From the NCBI GenBank assembly GCA_002989075.1, contig PSQN01000012.1, positions 1,872,480 through 1,936,479 of the forward strand: a DNA stretch of 64,000 nt, given 5' to 3'. The DNA is from Arthonia radiata. Taxonomy: Eukaryota > Ascomycota > Arthoniomycetes > Arthoniales > Arthoniaceae. The notes under the pieces are model-generated. The model had not been told where the DNA came from, made no database searches, and was given only the letters and a program-made list of their open reading frames with translations. Shown in pieces: positions 10,101-21,371 of the stretch. The translations under genes were made by a program, and so were the position numbers. Position 1 is the stretch's first letter. The number at the start of each line of letters is the position of its first letter.

Positions 10101-13100
10101 GACCCTGCGCGCAAAGGGCGTGTCTCAGCTTCCAGAAGACTATCAGCAAGAAGATCTTGGCGATCTCGTCACTAGAGTCTTCTATCGACTACGCTTTAGC
10201 GTGGAGCAGCGACCTCTCGACACCGTATCACTTTTTTATGTCCTTCCATTGGCTCAATTGATCGTTTTGGCTCGCGGCATTGGCAAGAGAGACAGTGATG
10301 AGATCGACGAACAGATTACTCTCGCTCTCGAATTTTTGTCCATTCATCTCGACTTGTTCGCCAACCCACGTCTACCACGTGGGCAAATATCCGCCATGCT
10401 CATTAGTGCCATGCAGCGCTACCCGCAACACTATAGACTTATCAAAGACTGTCTTACAGGTGTCTGTTCTGCTCTTACGCCCAACGTTACAGATGCAGAA
10501 CTTAGCGTGTACCTTCGAGGCTGTATTGTTCCGCAATCTTCTGTACGCCAGGCGGTCCTACAGGTCATTGACAATGACCTTGACGTTCAAGAAGGTACTT
10601 TCAGCATTGAGATATGGTTAGCTACTCACGACGACGTTGAAGAGAACGCAGACATCGCTCGCAGTATATGGGAAGAAAACGACTTGCAGGTCAACGACAC
10701 TTCAGCGCGCGAGATCATACCGTATCTGGATTCAGAGGATCGCCAGCTGAGAAGTGCGGCAGCCAAAGCTCTTGCTGAGTGCGTTCGAGAAGACAAATTG
10801 TCATTTGCCGCTAATCTCAAGGAACTGGAAGAGCGCTACATCGAGAAGGCACGCCCGCGAATACCAGAAAAAGATGCATACGGCCTTCCTCGTAAAATGG
10901 ATCTGCGCGACCCGTGGGAGGCTCGCCACGGCATTGCCCTAGCATTTCGTGAGCTTGCTCCTGACTTTGATACAACGGAGTTAGACGCCTTCGTCAAGTT
11001 CCTCATTGAGCGCGGTCCGCTGGCTGACAAGCGCGATACGGTACGCGATGAGATGGTCGATGCCGCCTCGCAGATCGTCACTATGAAGGGAGCATCGAAG
11101 ACGGAAGAGCTGCTTTCAGTGCTCGAAACAACTCTCGACTCGCCGAACAGTGCCTTGGCAGAGCAAGATAAGGTCAACGAGGCGGTCATTATCCTCTATG
11201 GAGCTGTCGCTGGCCACCTGAAGGTAGGAGATCCACGAGTGCCTGGAATCGTTGACCGACTATTATCGACATTATCAACACCTTCGGAGACCGTGCAATA
11301 CGCTGTGGCGAACTGCCTGCCTCCCTTAGTTCGAGCTTCACTTAACAAAGTTCCTGATTACTTCGCTCACATCCTGGAAGATCTACTGCATTCCAAGAAG
11401 TACGCAGCCCGGAGAGGGGCCGCCTATGGCCTTGCTGGTGTAGTGCGTGGCAAGGGAGTTATGTCTCTTCGGGAGTCTCGCATAATGTCCAGCTTGAAAG
11501 GCGCCTCAGAGGAGAAGAAAGAGTCAAACCAGAGACAAGGTGCTTTCCTCGCGTATGAGTTGCTTTCTTTGATGCTTGGACGCGTCTTCGAGCCTTACGT
11601 GATCCAGATTGTACCACAGCTGCTTGTTGGATTCGGCGATGCAAGTGCTGACGTCCGTGACGCTTGTCTTGACGCATCGAAGACCTGCTTCTCCACTCTG
11701 AGCTCATTTGGCGTCAAGAAGGTGCTTCCAACGCTGCTTGATGGCCTCGATGAGGTCCAGTGGCGAAGCAAGAAAGGGGCTTGTGAGTCCTTGGGTGCAA
11801 TGGCATATCTTGACCCGGAGCAGCTTGCCGTCAGCTTGCCCGAGATCATTCCGCCCCTAACGACAGTGCTTAACGACAGCCACAAGGAGGTCCGAGGAGC
11901 GGCCAACCGGAGCCTGCAAAGATTTGGCGACGTGATCAGCAATCCAGAAATAAAGAGCCTTGTCAACGTCCTATTGAAGGCTCTGAGCGACCCGACGAAG
12001 TACACTGATGAAGCTTTAGACTCACTTTTGAAGGTCTCATTCGCACATTACCTCGACGCACCGTCACTCGCTTTGGTCGTTCGCATCCTTGAGCGAGGTC
12101 TGGCAGACAGGTCTCAGACCAAGAGGAAATCTTCTCAGATCATTGGCAGTCTCGCCCACTTGACAGACCGGAAGGACATTGTTACGCATCTGCCCATCCT
12201 TGTTTTTGGTCTGCGACTTGCAGCCGTTGATCCAGTGCAAGCCACACGCGCAACTGCTTCCAAGGCTTTAGGCACCCTTGTTGAAAAGCTGGGCGAAGAT
12301 GCTCTGCCAGATCTTATCCCGAGCCTTATGGGCGCTCTCAAAACGGACACTGGTGCTGGCGACCGACTTGGCTCCGCTCAAGCTCTCAGTGAAGTGCTGG
12401 CTGGTCTTGGCGTTGGTCGCCTCGAAGAGACGCTGCCTAGCATCCTGCAGAACGTTTCGAGCGCCAAGGCAGCCGTCCGCGAAGGCTTCATGTCCATGTT
12501 TATCTTCTTGCCGGCATGCTTTGGTAACAGCTTCGCCAACTACCTGTCTAGAATCATACCTCCGATTCTGTCCGGGCTGGCCGATGAAGTCGAGAGCATC
12601 CGCGAGACATCACTGCGTGCTGGTCGACTGCTGGTCAAGAACTTTGCCACAAAGGCTATTGACCTACTGCTACCTGAGCTGCAACGAGGACTTGGAGATT
12701 TCAACTACCGCATCCGACTAAGCTCCGTTGAGCTGGTCGGTGACCTGTTGTTCAACTTGACCGGTATTACCGCACGAATGGAAGGCGACGAAGAAGTCGA
12801 AGATACCTCAGCGGGTGCACAACAGTCCTTACTGGAGGTGCTCGGCGAAGAGCGACGCGCGAACGTGCTATCTGCGCTGTACATCAGTCGCTGCGATACG
12901 TCCGGCCTGGTTCGAACTTCTGCAATGCAAGTCTGGAAAGCGCTTGTCGCTACGCCGCGCACGCTGCGCGAGATCACTCCTACTCTGACACAAGTCATTA
13001 TTCGCAGGCTTGCAAGCCCGAATGCAGAGCAGAAGCACATCGCTGGCAATGCACTTGGCGAGCTAATTCGGAAGGCCGGCGAAGGCGTTATGTCCACGCT

Positions 13101-15312
13101 TCTACCCACTCTTGAGGAAGGCTTGGAAACATCAACAGACGCAGATGCGAAGCAGGGCATTTGTATTGCGCTACGTGAACTCATCTCATCTGCGTCGCAG
13201 GACGCCCTCGAGGAGCATGAACCGAAACTCATTTCGGTGGTCCGCACCGCACTGGTCGACAGCAATGTCGCTGTCCGAGAGGCTGCGGCGGATGCATTTG
13301 ACTCGCTACAACGATTGTTTGGCAAGAGAGTCATCGATCAGATCCTGCCGAACTTGCTCGGTCTACTGCGAAGTGAAGACGAGGCTGATAACGCCCTTGC
13401 GGCTTTGCTCACTCTCCTCACAGAGCAGACGAGGTCAAATGTCATCCTGCCAAACCTCTTGCCGACGCTACTATCGAACCCGATCTCTTCATTCAATGCT
13501 CGAGCTTTGGCCTCTCTCGCTTCAGTCGCTGGATCATCGATGACACGTAGGCTACCAAACATTCTTAATGCTCTGCTGGACAACATCGTGTCTTGCAACG
13601 AAGAAGATCGATTGGAAGCGCTCGATGCGGCTTTTGACGCGGTCACGCTCTCCATGGACGAGTTCGATGGTCTCAATGCACTCATGAGTGTGATGCTGGG
13701 CTTATCGAAGCATGACGACCACCGTAAGCGAAAAGTAGCCGACATGCATTTTGCAACTTTCTTCTCGAAGGCGGAGGTTGACTACTCACGGTACCATTCG
13801 GACCTCATCAGGACGTTATTGATCGCGTTTGATGATGGTGATCAAGACGTCGTCAAAGCTGCTTGGACAGCACTTAGCACGATGACAAGCAAACTAGCAA
13901 AAGAAGATATGGATGGTCTTGTGACGCCGACACGGCAGGTATTGAACCAGGTCGGCACGCCTGGACACAATCTACCAGGCTTCCAACTGCCTAAAGGCAT
14001 CAACGCCGTTCTGCCTATCTTCCTCCACGGACTTGTCAACGGTTCGCCCAACCAAAAAGTCGAAGCCGCTTTTGCAATCTCAGAGCTTATTGACAAGACC
14101 GGTCCTGACGCCCTCAAGCCCTTCGTCACGAATATCACTGGTCCTCTCATTCGCGTCATCTCAGAGCGCTCAACGGATGTTAAAGCAGCTATTCTAGTCA
14201 CGCTCAACAACCTGCTCGAAAAGATTCCGACCTTCTTGAAGCCTTTCTTGCCACAGCTGCAGCGAACATTCACAAAATCGCTGGCTGATCCTTCAAGCGA
14301 TGTCCTACGCATGCGCGCAGCAAGGGCACTAGGTACTCTAATCACGATGACGCCCCGCATCGATCCCCTCATCGGTGAGCTGGTCACCGGCTCAAAGACC
14401 TCGGATCCAGGTGTCAAGAATGCTATGCAAAAGGCATTGTTCGAAGTGGTGAGTCGGGTTGGCCACAACATGAACGAGGCCTCACGCAATGCTATCATCG
14501 ATTTGATCGACAATGAGACAGATGACAATAACGACACAGCGAGAATTACAAATGCGAGATTACTGGGCACGCTGATCAAGAATGTCAACCCGGACGCAGC
14601 GCACAACATCGTCAAGACCCGGGTGCTTACTTCCCAGCGTTCAACGAGCTCGGTGTTGGCACTCAACGCTATACTCCTTGACTCACCCAAGACATTGACT
14701 GATACTTATCAGTCCGAAACGATCAATACAATATGTAAAGGCATTGCAAGTTCCGAGCCAGCCGTTGCTCAGAACTCGGTACTGGCAGCAGGGAAGTATC
14801 TCCTCCGCGAGTCGAACAATCACGGCTTCGAGGTCACAAAGCCAATCTTTGAAGCCCTAGCACCTGTCATGCAACCTGGTGCAGCAATCGACACACGACG
14901 CTTCGCTCTCACAGTCACTCGAACCGTTGCTCGTCGGGACAACGACATTATACGACCACATCTGCCGCTACTGGTACCACCCACTTTCGCTAGCGTGCGG
15001 GATCCAGTGATACCCATCAAGCTTGCCGCAGAGGCTGCATTTCTGGGTATCTTTGACGTTGTCGATGAGGAGTCTGCGGTGTTCGACAAATACATGGCGG
15101 GTCTTGGAGCTGAATTAGGGCTGGGACCCAAGCGAGCAATGAGTGACTACTTCAAGCGTGTTGCATTGAGACTAGCGGGACAGGCACGCGAGCGCAGAGA
15201 AGCAGAAGGCGGTGGTGGTGGACTGGGCCTTTCCAACGACGAGCGAGAAGACGAGCGTGAGATATGGAGCGTGGGTAAGGTTGATCTAGGGGAGACCTCA
15301 TTTGAAGGTTGA
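7194..15312 (+). CDS. gcn1: Gcn1, activator of the eIF2-alpha kinase Gcn2
   Basis: Gcn1 is a giant HEAT-repeat protein that binds translating or collided ribosomes and, with Gcn20, passes the uncharged-tRNA signal to Gcn2 kinase in general amino-acid control. The model has exons 7194-7320, 7374-9430 and 9481-15312, giving 2671 residues, almost exactly the length of yeast Gcn1. Intron 1 (53 bp) is G|GTGGGT...TAG and intron 2 (50 bp) is GTAAGA...TAG; phases agree. HEAT-like helical repeats run through the whole protein. The segment at about residues 1450-1710 (VRDACLDASK, EVQWRSKKGACESLGAMA, DSHKEVRGAANRSL, DRLGSAQALSEVL) is the eEF3-like region shared by Gcn1 and translation elongation factor 3. 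The Gcn2-binding region should lie around residues 2050-2430 by family position. The C-terminus ends in a Gly-rich and acidic tail. The start is set by the frame joining residue by residue to exon 2. Confidence 0.95.
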
Positions 15313-15606
15313 TGCCGCCACGAGCCATGAACGTGTATAGTGAAACATATAATGCATAGCGAAAGGTCATATGGAGTACAAGTCGTCCACATTGCTCTTC
15401 ATTGAGTGCATATGGCTCCGATACTTTCGATCTAACAACGTAGACAGCACGTGACAGAAAGACAGGGCTTTGAAGCCCTAACTCCATATTAGGCATCCTG
15501 TGATGTAGGTCGATGACTCCACCCCAGCTTGGGACGACTCCAACACCAGCAAGACTTTACTCATCCATCTTTCGCCAGCAAGCATCGAGGTCGATCATTC
15601 ATCAAT

Positions 15607-16576
15607 ATGTAAGCTCTCCATGACCATGACGCCACAACCAAAGTGCACACTCGCCATGGTAGAGCCAGACTACCCCTCATGCCCCGTGGCAACCCCAAGA
15701 TACCAACATCTCCTTCCCATACCCCATAACTAACATAGAGCCACCACAGGGTCAACCTCCGCACGCAAAAGCGCCTCGCCGCCTCCGTGGCCGGCGTCGG
15801 CAAGCGCAAGATTTGGCTCGACCCCAACGAAGTCTCCGAGATCTCCAACGCCAACTCCCGCCAGACCATCCGCAAGCTCCTCTCCGATGGCCTCATCATC
15901 AAGAAGCCCGTCACGATGCACTCGCGCGCCCGTGCGCGTGAGTTGACCGCTGCTCGACGGATTGGACGTCACCGCGGTTATGGTAAGAGGAAGGGTACGG
16001 CTGAGGCGAGGATGCCTACGTGAGTTTGATATCCTATCTTGGGCCCTAGACATCGTGTAGCGCAGGAAATATGTTATGAAGGAGGAGTGAGTGCGTTTGG
16101 AGGGGGCATAGCGCTGACATTGATCAAACAGTGAGGTCATGTGGATGCGCCGTCTTCGTGTTCTCCGACGTCTCTTGGTCAAGTACCGTGCCAGCGGCAA
16201 GATCGACAAACACCTTTACCACGAGCTTTATCACCTGAGCAAGGGTAACACATTCAAGCACAAGCGTGCGCTTGTTGAGCATGTAAGTCATCCATCATTT
16301 CACTCTCAATCATTTCCATACAAGTATTCAACATGGATACGTAACACACGAGTCTACACCTTTCGCCTCGCACATATCATACATGTTAAGCTTCGACTAC
16401 GTGCTGACACCTCAACGCAGATCCACAAAGCCAAGGCCGAGAAACAGCGCGCCCGCCAGATCGCCGACGAGATGGACGCCAAGCGCGCGAAGAACAAGGC
16501 CGCCCGCGAGCGAAGACAGGGACGTCTGGCGGAGAAGCGAGCGCAGTTGACCGAAGACCCCGAGGAGAAGAAGTAG
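15607..16576 (+). CDS. rpl19: 60S ribosomal protein eL19 (L19e)
   Basis: This is a component of the large cytosolic ribosomal subunit. The model has four exons: 15607-15608, 15750-16019, 16132-16282 and 16421-16576, giving 192 residues. The first exon contributes only AT; the G of the start codon comes from the next exon across a 141-bp intron (GTAAGC...CACAG, branch CTAAC at 15730). The protein starts [14 protein letters not shown] and continues through the hallmark stretches [37 protein letters not shown] and [13 protein letters not shown] to a long basic C-terminal helix ending EDPEEKK. The other introns are 112 bp (GTGAGT...CAG) and 138 bp (GTAAGT...GCAG). A very short 5' exon and several introns are usual for fungal ribosomal protein genes. 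Confidence is high for both identity and structure. Confidence 0.96.
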
Positions 16577-16888
16577 ACTACGAGCATGATGGTGACGAAG
16601 GAGAGCGCAGACATGGTCACGAATGCATCGACGGGCACACGGGTTTGCACGCAAGCGTAGCGCCATGCTATGTAGACGCAGATTCGATGAATGGAGTTTG
16701 TGGTTGCCTATTACCACTGCTGTTTTCGGATACACTCAGAGGCACCGCGACGCTGACGCGACTTGCATGTGGATACCTCGTCTGACATTCCATCCGAGGC
16801 GGTATCTCCACATCTATAGCTGTCAAGCAGAAGACTGTTCATGAACACACGACTCAAAGCCCACAAAGGCCAGCGATTTGACTACGGC
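16577..16888. other. 3' intergenic spacer between convergent genes
   Basis: This 312-bp stretch lies between the eL19 stop and the stop of the convergent unknown gene. It should hold both 3' UTRs. I see no gene or clear structure in it. Confidence 0.5.
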
Positions 16889-18418
16889 TCAGACAGTTCT
16901 CTGTTTCGGTAGACGCCCGGTTTCTCGGCGGCTTTCGTGATGTTGACTTGACGACGCCACTTGAAAATTGCTGAGCTCCACCTCTTGCTCTTCCCTACTA
17001 CTGCTGTCCTCATGCCTAGACTCATCTGGCGTGTCACGCTCATCCGGCCTTTCGCTATCTCCCGAACAATTCTCATACGGGGGCACTTCCGAGGGCGGCG
17101 CCCGGGCTCTCCATCCTCGAGCGCTGTCTGATCGTTGATCAACGTCGTGATGTTTGTGCCAGATACGGGCTCGAAGACCTTGGGCCGTTTCGGGATCTTT
17201 GTATTTCATCCCCTGTGCGAAATTGACAATGATGTACGCCTCGTCCCACAGGCTGTATTTGAGACATCTCGCGATATACTTGTCGAAGACGTTCCGATGC
17301 TTGACAAGGTACTGGCGCAGGTTGTCTCGGTATTTTCGGGCCGGCTCGCTGCTGAGACGTCCCTCTTGTTGTGCCCAGGCGACGATCCCGACAATCTGCG
17401 CGTATCCGCCTCGCCACATGCACGAGTTGATGTATCGGCCAAAGTTGGCTTGGCGGGCATTGAAGACTCTTCTAGTGGCGACACGCGAGTAATCGCTCGC
17501 CCGATCTTTGTAGAGGATGGATACGGCGTCAATCGCCACGGCGTCTGCGTGGTAAAGAATCATCCCGCGTATCGACAGTATCCAAATGATGGAATGCAAG
17601 ATACTGGTGACGGCGACGCTGTATGCGCTGACGAAAGTGTTTGCAGACGTTAAATTCCTCTCTTGGTCGGCTACAGCGGCGATTGTGTCAGCAACTCTTG
17701 ATCGAAGTCACATTCATGGCTGGGAAGCTTACGGGTAATTGGGATGAGCCCCAGGATTTCATCTTGTAGAAATTTTCGATGCATTGCGTATGGCCTGGAC
17801 GGAATCGACAGCTCCCCATTCGATCCAGCGACGCGTGCTTTATACATGGGATCCCTCGTGGTGTTGCCTTCAGACGAAGCTTACCGTGGCACCTAAGGCA
17901 GGAAGGCTCGAAATAGAACAGAAACGCTACAGCTTTACCGATTCATGCTCTGAGAAATGTACCAGTCATCGTCTAGTCATAAGCGAACTTCACTCCTTAA
18001 GCGTGCTACTAGCTATACAGTCATGAAACTTAGCAGACTATACATGTACGGCAAGCGCCAATCACTGTACCTTTGCGATTGAGCCAGATAGCACAGTCGC
18101 AGCATGACACCGAGAAACAAGCCGAGTCTGGTGAGTTTCTTGCCGGAGCTTGAAGCATTGTAGACGGATTGTCGTTGTCCTTTGGATTTCACCAAATCAA
18201 GTTAGTACATCGTGGGAACTCCTTACTGTTGAAGTGGTAGAGAGGCTTCTACCTCGAAACGATTACTGACCTGTCATCCCCACGCGGGCAGGTGGTATCA
18301 GGCAGGACCAATAATCAGCAAGGCCCAGCGCAAAAATCACCAACTTAGACGGACGACTGGGTCTTATGCGAGCTTTGGCACGCTCGCTATAATTAGCAAT
18401 CATGTCGAAGTGTTCCAT
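16889..18418 (-). CDS. Unrecognised multi-exon membrane protein
   Basis: I do not recognise this family. A four-exon model with consistent phases is 18418-18271, 18179-18071, 17794-17733 and 17670-16889, giving 366 residues. Donors are GTCAGT, GTACAG and GTAAGC; a CTAAC branch-like site precedes exon 2. The predicted protein starts MEHFDMIANYSERAKAR. Hydrophobic segments follow at about residues 25-42 (KLVIFALGLADYWSCLI) and 66-83 (LTRLGLFLGVMLRLCYLA), and a longer one at about 112-155 covers one or two passes. A soluble part follows, rich in Arg, Tyr and Trp (ANFGRYINSCMWRGGYAQ), and the last 80 residues are charged, low-complexity and probably disordered. The middle intron (276 bp) is long for this region. 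An in-frame alternative extends exon 3 upstream through MYKARVAGSNGEL, but I could not find an acceptor in the right phase. The gene is divergent from the Ayg1-like gene. Confidence 0.5.
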
Positions 18419-18887
18419 CGTCGTATTGAATACAAAACACGTAGCTTGAAGAATACAGACGGCGACGGGGGCGACGGGTTAGTGCCAAGACTTTTGCCAA
18501 GACCTGGTCGTGATACTCAGTCTGAAGACCGACGAGCAGAGGTTTTACATCAAAACCTATCTCCCGAGCACGCCGTACACCCTAGATGTCAGAAATCGCG
18601 GTATCGCAGACAATTGTTGTGTCTCCTGCACTCACTGTGTAAGCTGATAAACGTAGCCTTGCACTTTTGCGGCTCTCCGCACTATCAAGACCGGAAATAC
18701 CGAGTCACCATTATGTCGGCCGTGTGCTGCGCTCGTAATCGCTGAAATGTGGTAGACTTTCAATTAAGAACCGTGAGACGGCTGGAGTATCAATCTCATA
18801 ATTTGTTTGTTGTGTAAGTCACAGCGAACGGTCCTGCTGTCTCTGACCCCTATTCTTCGAAGTAGACCTATCTGCCACGGTAGCAAC
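18419..18887. other. Divergent spacer upstream of the Ayg1-like gene
   Basis: This 469-bp region lies between the starts of the unknown membrane-protein gene and the Ayg1-like gene, so it should hold both promoters. Open frames crossing it on the plus strand have no recognisable content. I saw no clear operator or TATA box. Confidence 0.45.
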
Positions 18888-20337
18888 ATGGCACTCCCGG
18901 GGGGACAATATTTCATACAAGGCCGTCTAGGCAAAGCGTTTCCGCACCATTACAGTTTCAAGGCGCTGTGGGAGACGAAGTGGAAGAAGCCCGTCTGTAA
19001 TCCTTTTCGTGCTTTAGCCGAAACACCAGCACCGACACCATGGCAACCTTCTCATGTGTTTCATAAGGCTGTCCCCACGTCTCGGAAGACTAACAAAATT
19101 TAGTGCGAAATGGGTGTCTACCCCTTCATGTTCGGCTGCATCCAAGACTTCCAACCTATAGTTGACGAGCTGATTGCCGTAAGCATCTCCTTCCCTATCT
19201 CACCTTCCCGGCTTTCCCATTCTACGTACCAAAGGAACAATCAACTTCGTACTTAGCTGCACACAGAAAGACACCAAACCCTCTTACAATTGGGACACCT
19301 ACGCCTCCACCTTCTTCCCTTACGCCTCGAAACTCATCAGCACCGCGGTATCAGCCGAACACACCGAGCGCAATAACGAAAAAGCCTCAGAACTGTACCT
19401 GCGCGCCTCCGCCCTCTACCGTATCGCCCGCTTCCCGGCACCGCGCTCTCCAAAGCAGGTAGAAGCCTGGGCGAAAGGCAAAGAAGCCGCGCTTGCAGGC
19501 CTCACGCTCCAGGACCCACCAACGAATGAAGTCACGATCGACACCCACTCCGGCCCGCTACCTGTGTACCACCACACGCCTGTCTCAGTGACCGCAGAGA
19601 AGCCTGCGCCTGTCGTCGTGATTCTAACAGGGTTAGACGGCTACCGCACTGATCTAGCGGTCTGGATCCCCTCGTGGTCCGCCCTCGGCGTCTCCGTCAT
19701 CGTGGCGGAAATCCCGGGTACAGGCGACAATCCCGCTGACCCACAGAACCCCTCTGCCGTCGACGCCGTCTGGACCGCTTTATTCTCGTACCTAGACACG
19801 CGCGATGAGGTCGATAAGAACAGGATAGCCGTCTGGGGCTTCAGCACAGGCGGGTATTACGCCACGCGTCTGGCGCATACGCATAAAGATAGATTATGTG
19901 GCGCAGTAAGCCAAGGGGGCGGGTGTCATCATATGTTTGACGCGGAATGGCTGCAGGCGAGCCAGACTGGTGAGTACCCCTTTGATCTTGGTAGCACGCT
20001 GGCGTATAAATTTGGGTATGGCTCTGATACTGAGGGGTTTGAGAAGTTTAAGAAAGAGGCGAGGAGGTTTAGTTTGGTTGAGCAGGGAGTCTTGGAGGGA
20101 GAGTGTTGTAGGTTGTTGCTGGTGAATGGGGATGAGGATAGCATTTTTCCGGTGGATGACGTGTGGGTTGCTGCACAGCATGGTATGCCGAGGGAGATGA
20201 GGGTTGTGAAGGGACGGGCGCATATGGGCGAGCCGGAGGCGTTTGGGGTTATATTAAGGTGGTTGTTTGAGAGGTTGGGGGTTGAGGGTGATGTTGGGGA
20301 GTTTATGAGGGGGATACCGACGAGGGTGAGGTATTAG
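18888..20337 (+). CDS. ayg1: Ayg1-like alpha/beta hydrolase (polyketide-shortening or esterase family)
   Basis: The model has three exons (18888-18992, 19104-19178, 19267-20337) joined in phase 0, giving 416 residues; Aspergillus fumigatus Ayg1 is of similar length (about 406). Ayg1 hydrolyses a heptaketide naphthopyrone to 1,3,6,8-tetrahydroxynaphthalene in DHN-melanin synthesis; WdYG1 of Wangiella is related. Seen here are the family N-terminus (FPHHYSFKALWETKWKKP), then CEMGVYPFMFGCIQDFQP, a helical lid region (NEKASELYLRASALYRIARF) and the hydrolase core. The nucleophile elbow is GFSTGG with Ser at about residue 253. The likely acid is the second Asp of NGDEDSIFP (about 351). The likely base is His of GRAHMGEPE (about 379). 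All three triad residues are present, so the enzyme looks active. No polyketide synthase or other melanin gene lies in the window, so the substrate is uncertain; related family members act as general esterases. The exon 1 donor (CCC|GTCTGT) is weak. Confidence 0.85.
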
Positions 20338-20564
20338 GGAGTGATGTCATGGGTGCTATGAAGGAAGGCACGAGATCGTTTGGTATAAGCAGTAAATTTG
20401 GACCTGACTTCTCTTTCCTTCATTCTTCACACAACATACCACTCGAAGCCCAGAAACAGTCGCTCAAACCCTCGAAAAGAGTACTTGAGCACGCATCCAC
20501 TTGCCAATAAGCACTAACGCACTCATTCCCACACCTTTCAAGTCGTTCCGGCACGATCTAAGGC

Positions 20565-20948
20565 ATGGATCGCCAGCGCGAAACATTCGATCTGCTCGCG
20601 TTGCCTGTAGAATTAACGTGCAGAGTCATCGAGACCTGTTTTGATGACGCTCTGGAAGAATACCTCGCTCAATTACCACAGACCGATATGAACGAAAAAT
20701 TCTTTCCATCGATGGACACGTATATCGATCGCACTGACATCCTGATCACAGCCTACGCGAGCTTCCAAGAGGTGGTTGTCAAGTGCTTGAAACGCCACAG
20801 AGGTCTTGGAACAAGAGGCTGGCCGCCTGAGCGAAAGATTGAAGCGGGTGAAGCAATTTTGGCTGAGCTGGCGGTGGAGGATACGAAGGATCTGGCAAAG
20901 CTGCTCACGATTCGGGTGGGCTGGGTGGAACGCGGAGAGGGCGTTTGA
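20565..20948 (+). CDS. Short F-box-like hypothetical protein
   Basis: This is an open frame of 127 residues beginning MDRQRETFDLLALPVELTCRVIE. The segment LLALPVELTCRVIETCFDD resembles the first half of a fungal F-box (LPxEL...I), the motif that binds Skp1 in SCF ubiquitin ligases. The rest is helical and charged, with no recognisable substrate-binding repeat. It is short for a fungal F-box protein, which often exceeds 300 residues, so it may be truncated, have unseen exons or be a false call. It lies 227 bp downstream of the Ayg1-like gene on the same strand and converges on utp18. The assignment is tentative. Confidence 0.4.
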   Translation: MDRQRETFDLLALPVELTCRVIETCFDDALEEYLAQLPQTDMNEKFFPSMDTYIDRTDILITAYASFQEVVVKCLKRHRGLGTRGWPPERKIEAGEAILAELAVEDTKDLAKLLTIRVGWVERGEGV

Positions 20949-21371
20949 AAATCGCACTGCGTGAGAGCATAGGTCATTGATGCAACGTCCCACGCCTTCG
21001 TTAAGGAAGGGTCGAGCGCTCATGCACAGTGAGTGGTCGTTCGAGGAGAGTTGCCCGAGAACCAACGGCGGGCGCAGGTCATGTCGGTCAGCACCGCTAG
21101 CTCGTTCGCCTTGCGCATAGGCTCTGCCTATTTCCTCCACAAAAAGTCCGTCCTCAGACGTATCGCACCTTACTTACATCCTGAGTCTATCGGCATCGAT
21201 GGATAAGGTCGCTATTCAGGACAGAGGGGCGTGTCCAGTACATCAATGGAAGACTTACAAGAAACTCGATAACAAAAATTGTTGCAAGCAGGCTGGGGAT
21301 GGTGAGGTTCCAACGAGAGGACCCTACTGTATTTTTGATATATGGAAACACATCTTGAGATGCGTTCAATA
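20949..21371. other. Convergent intergenic spacer
   Basis: This 423-bp stretch lies between the F-box-like frame and the utp18 stop. On the minus strand it holds a hydrophobic reading frame ending in a good donor (CTT|GTAAGT near 21,258). I could not connect it to other exons, so no gene is called. Confidence 0.4.

Noticed and set aside
13842-14690. Long minus-strand frame opposite gcn1, and others like it at 12.7-13.3 kb
   Set aside because: These are antisense shadows of the gcn1 coding frame, with no motif and no splice logic.
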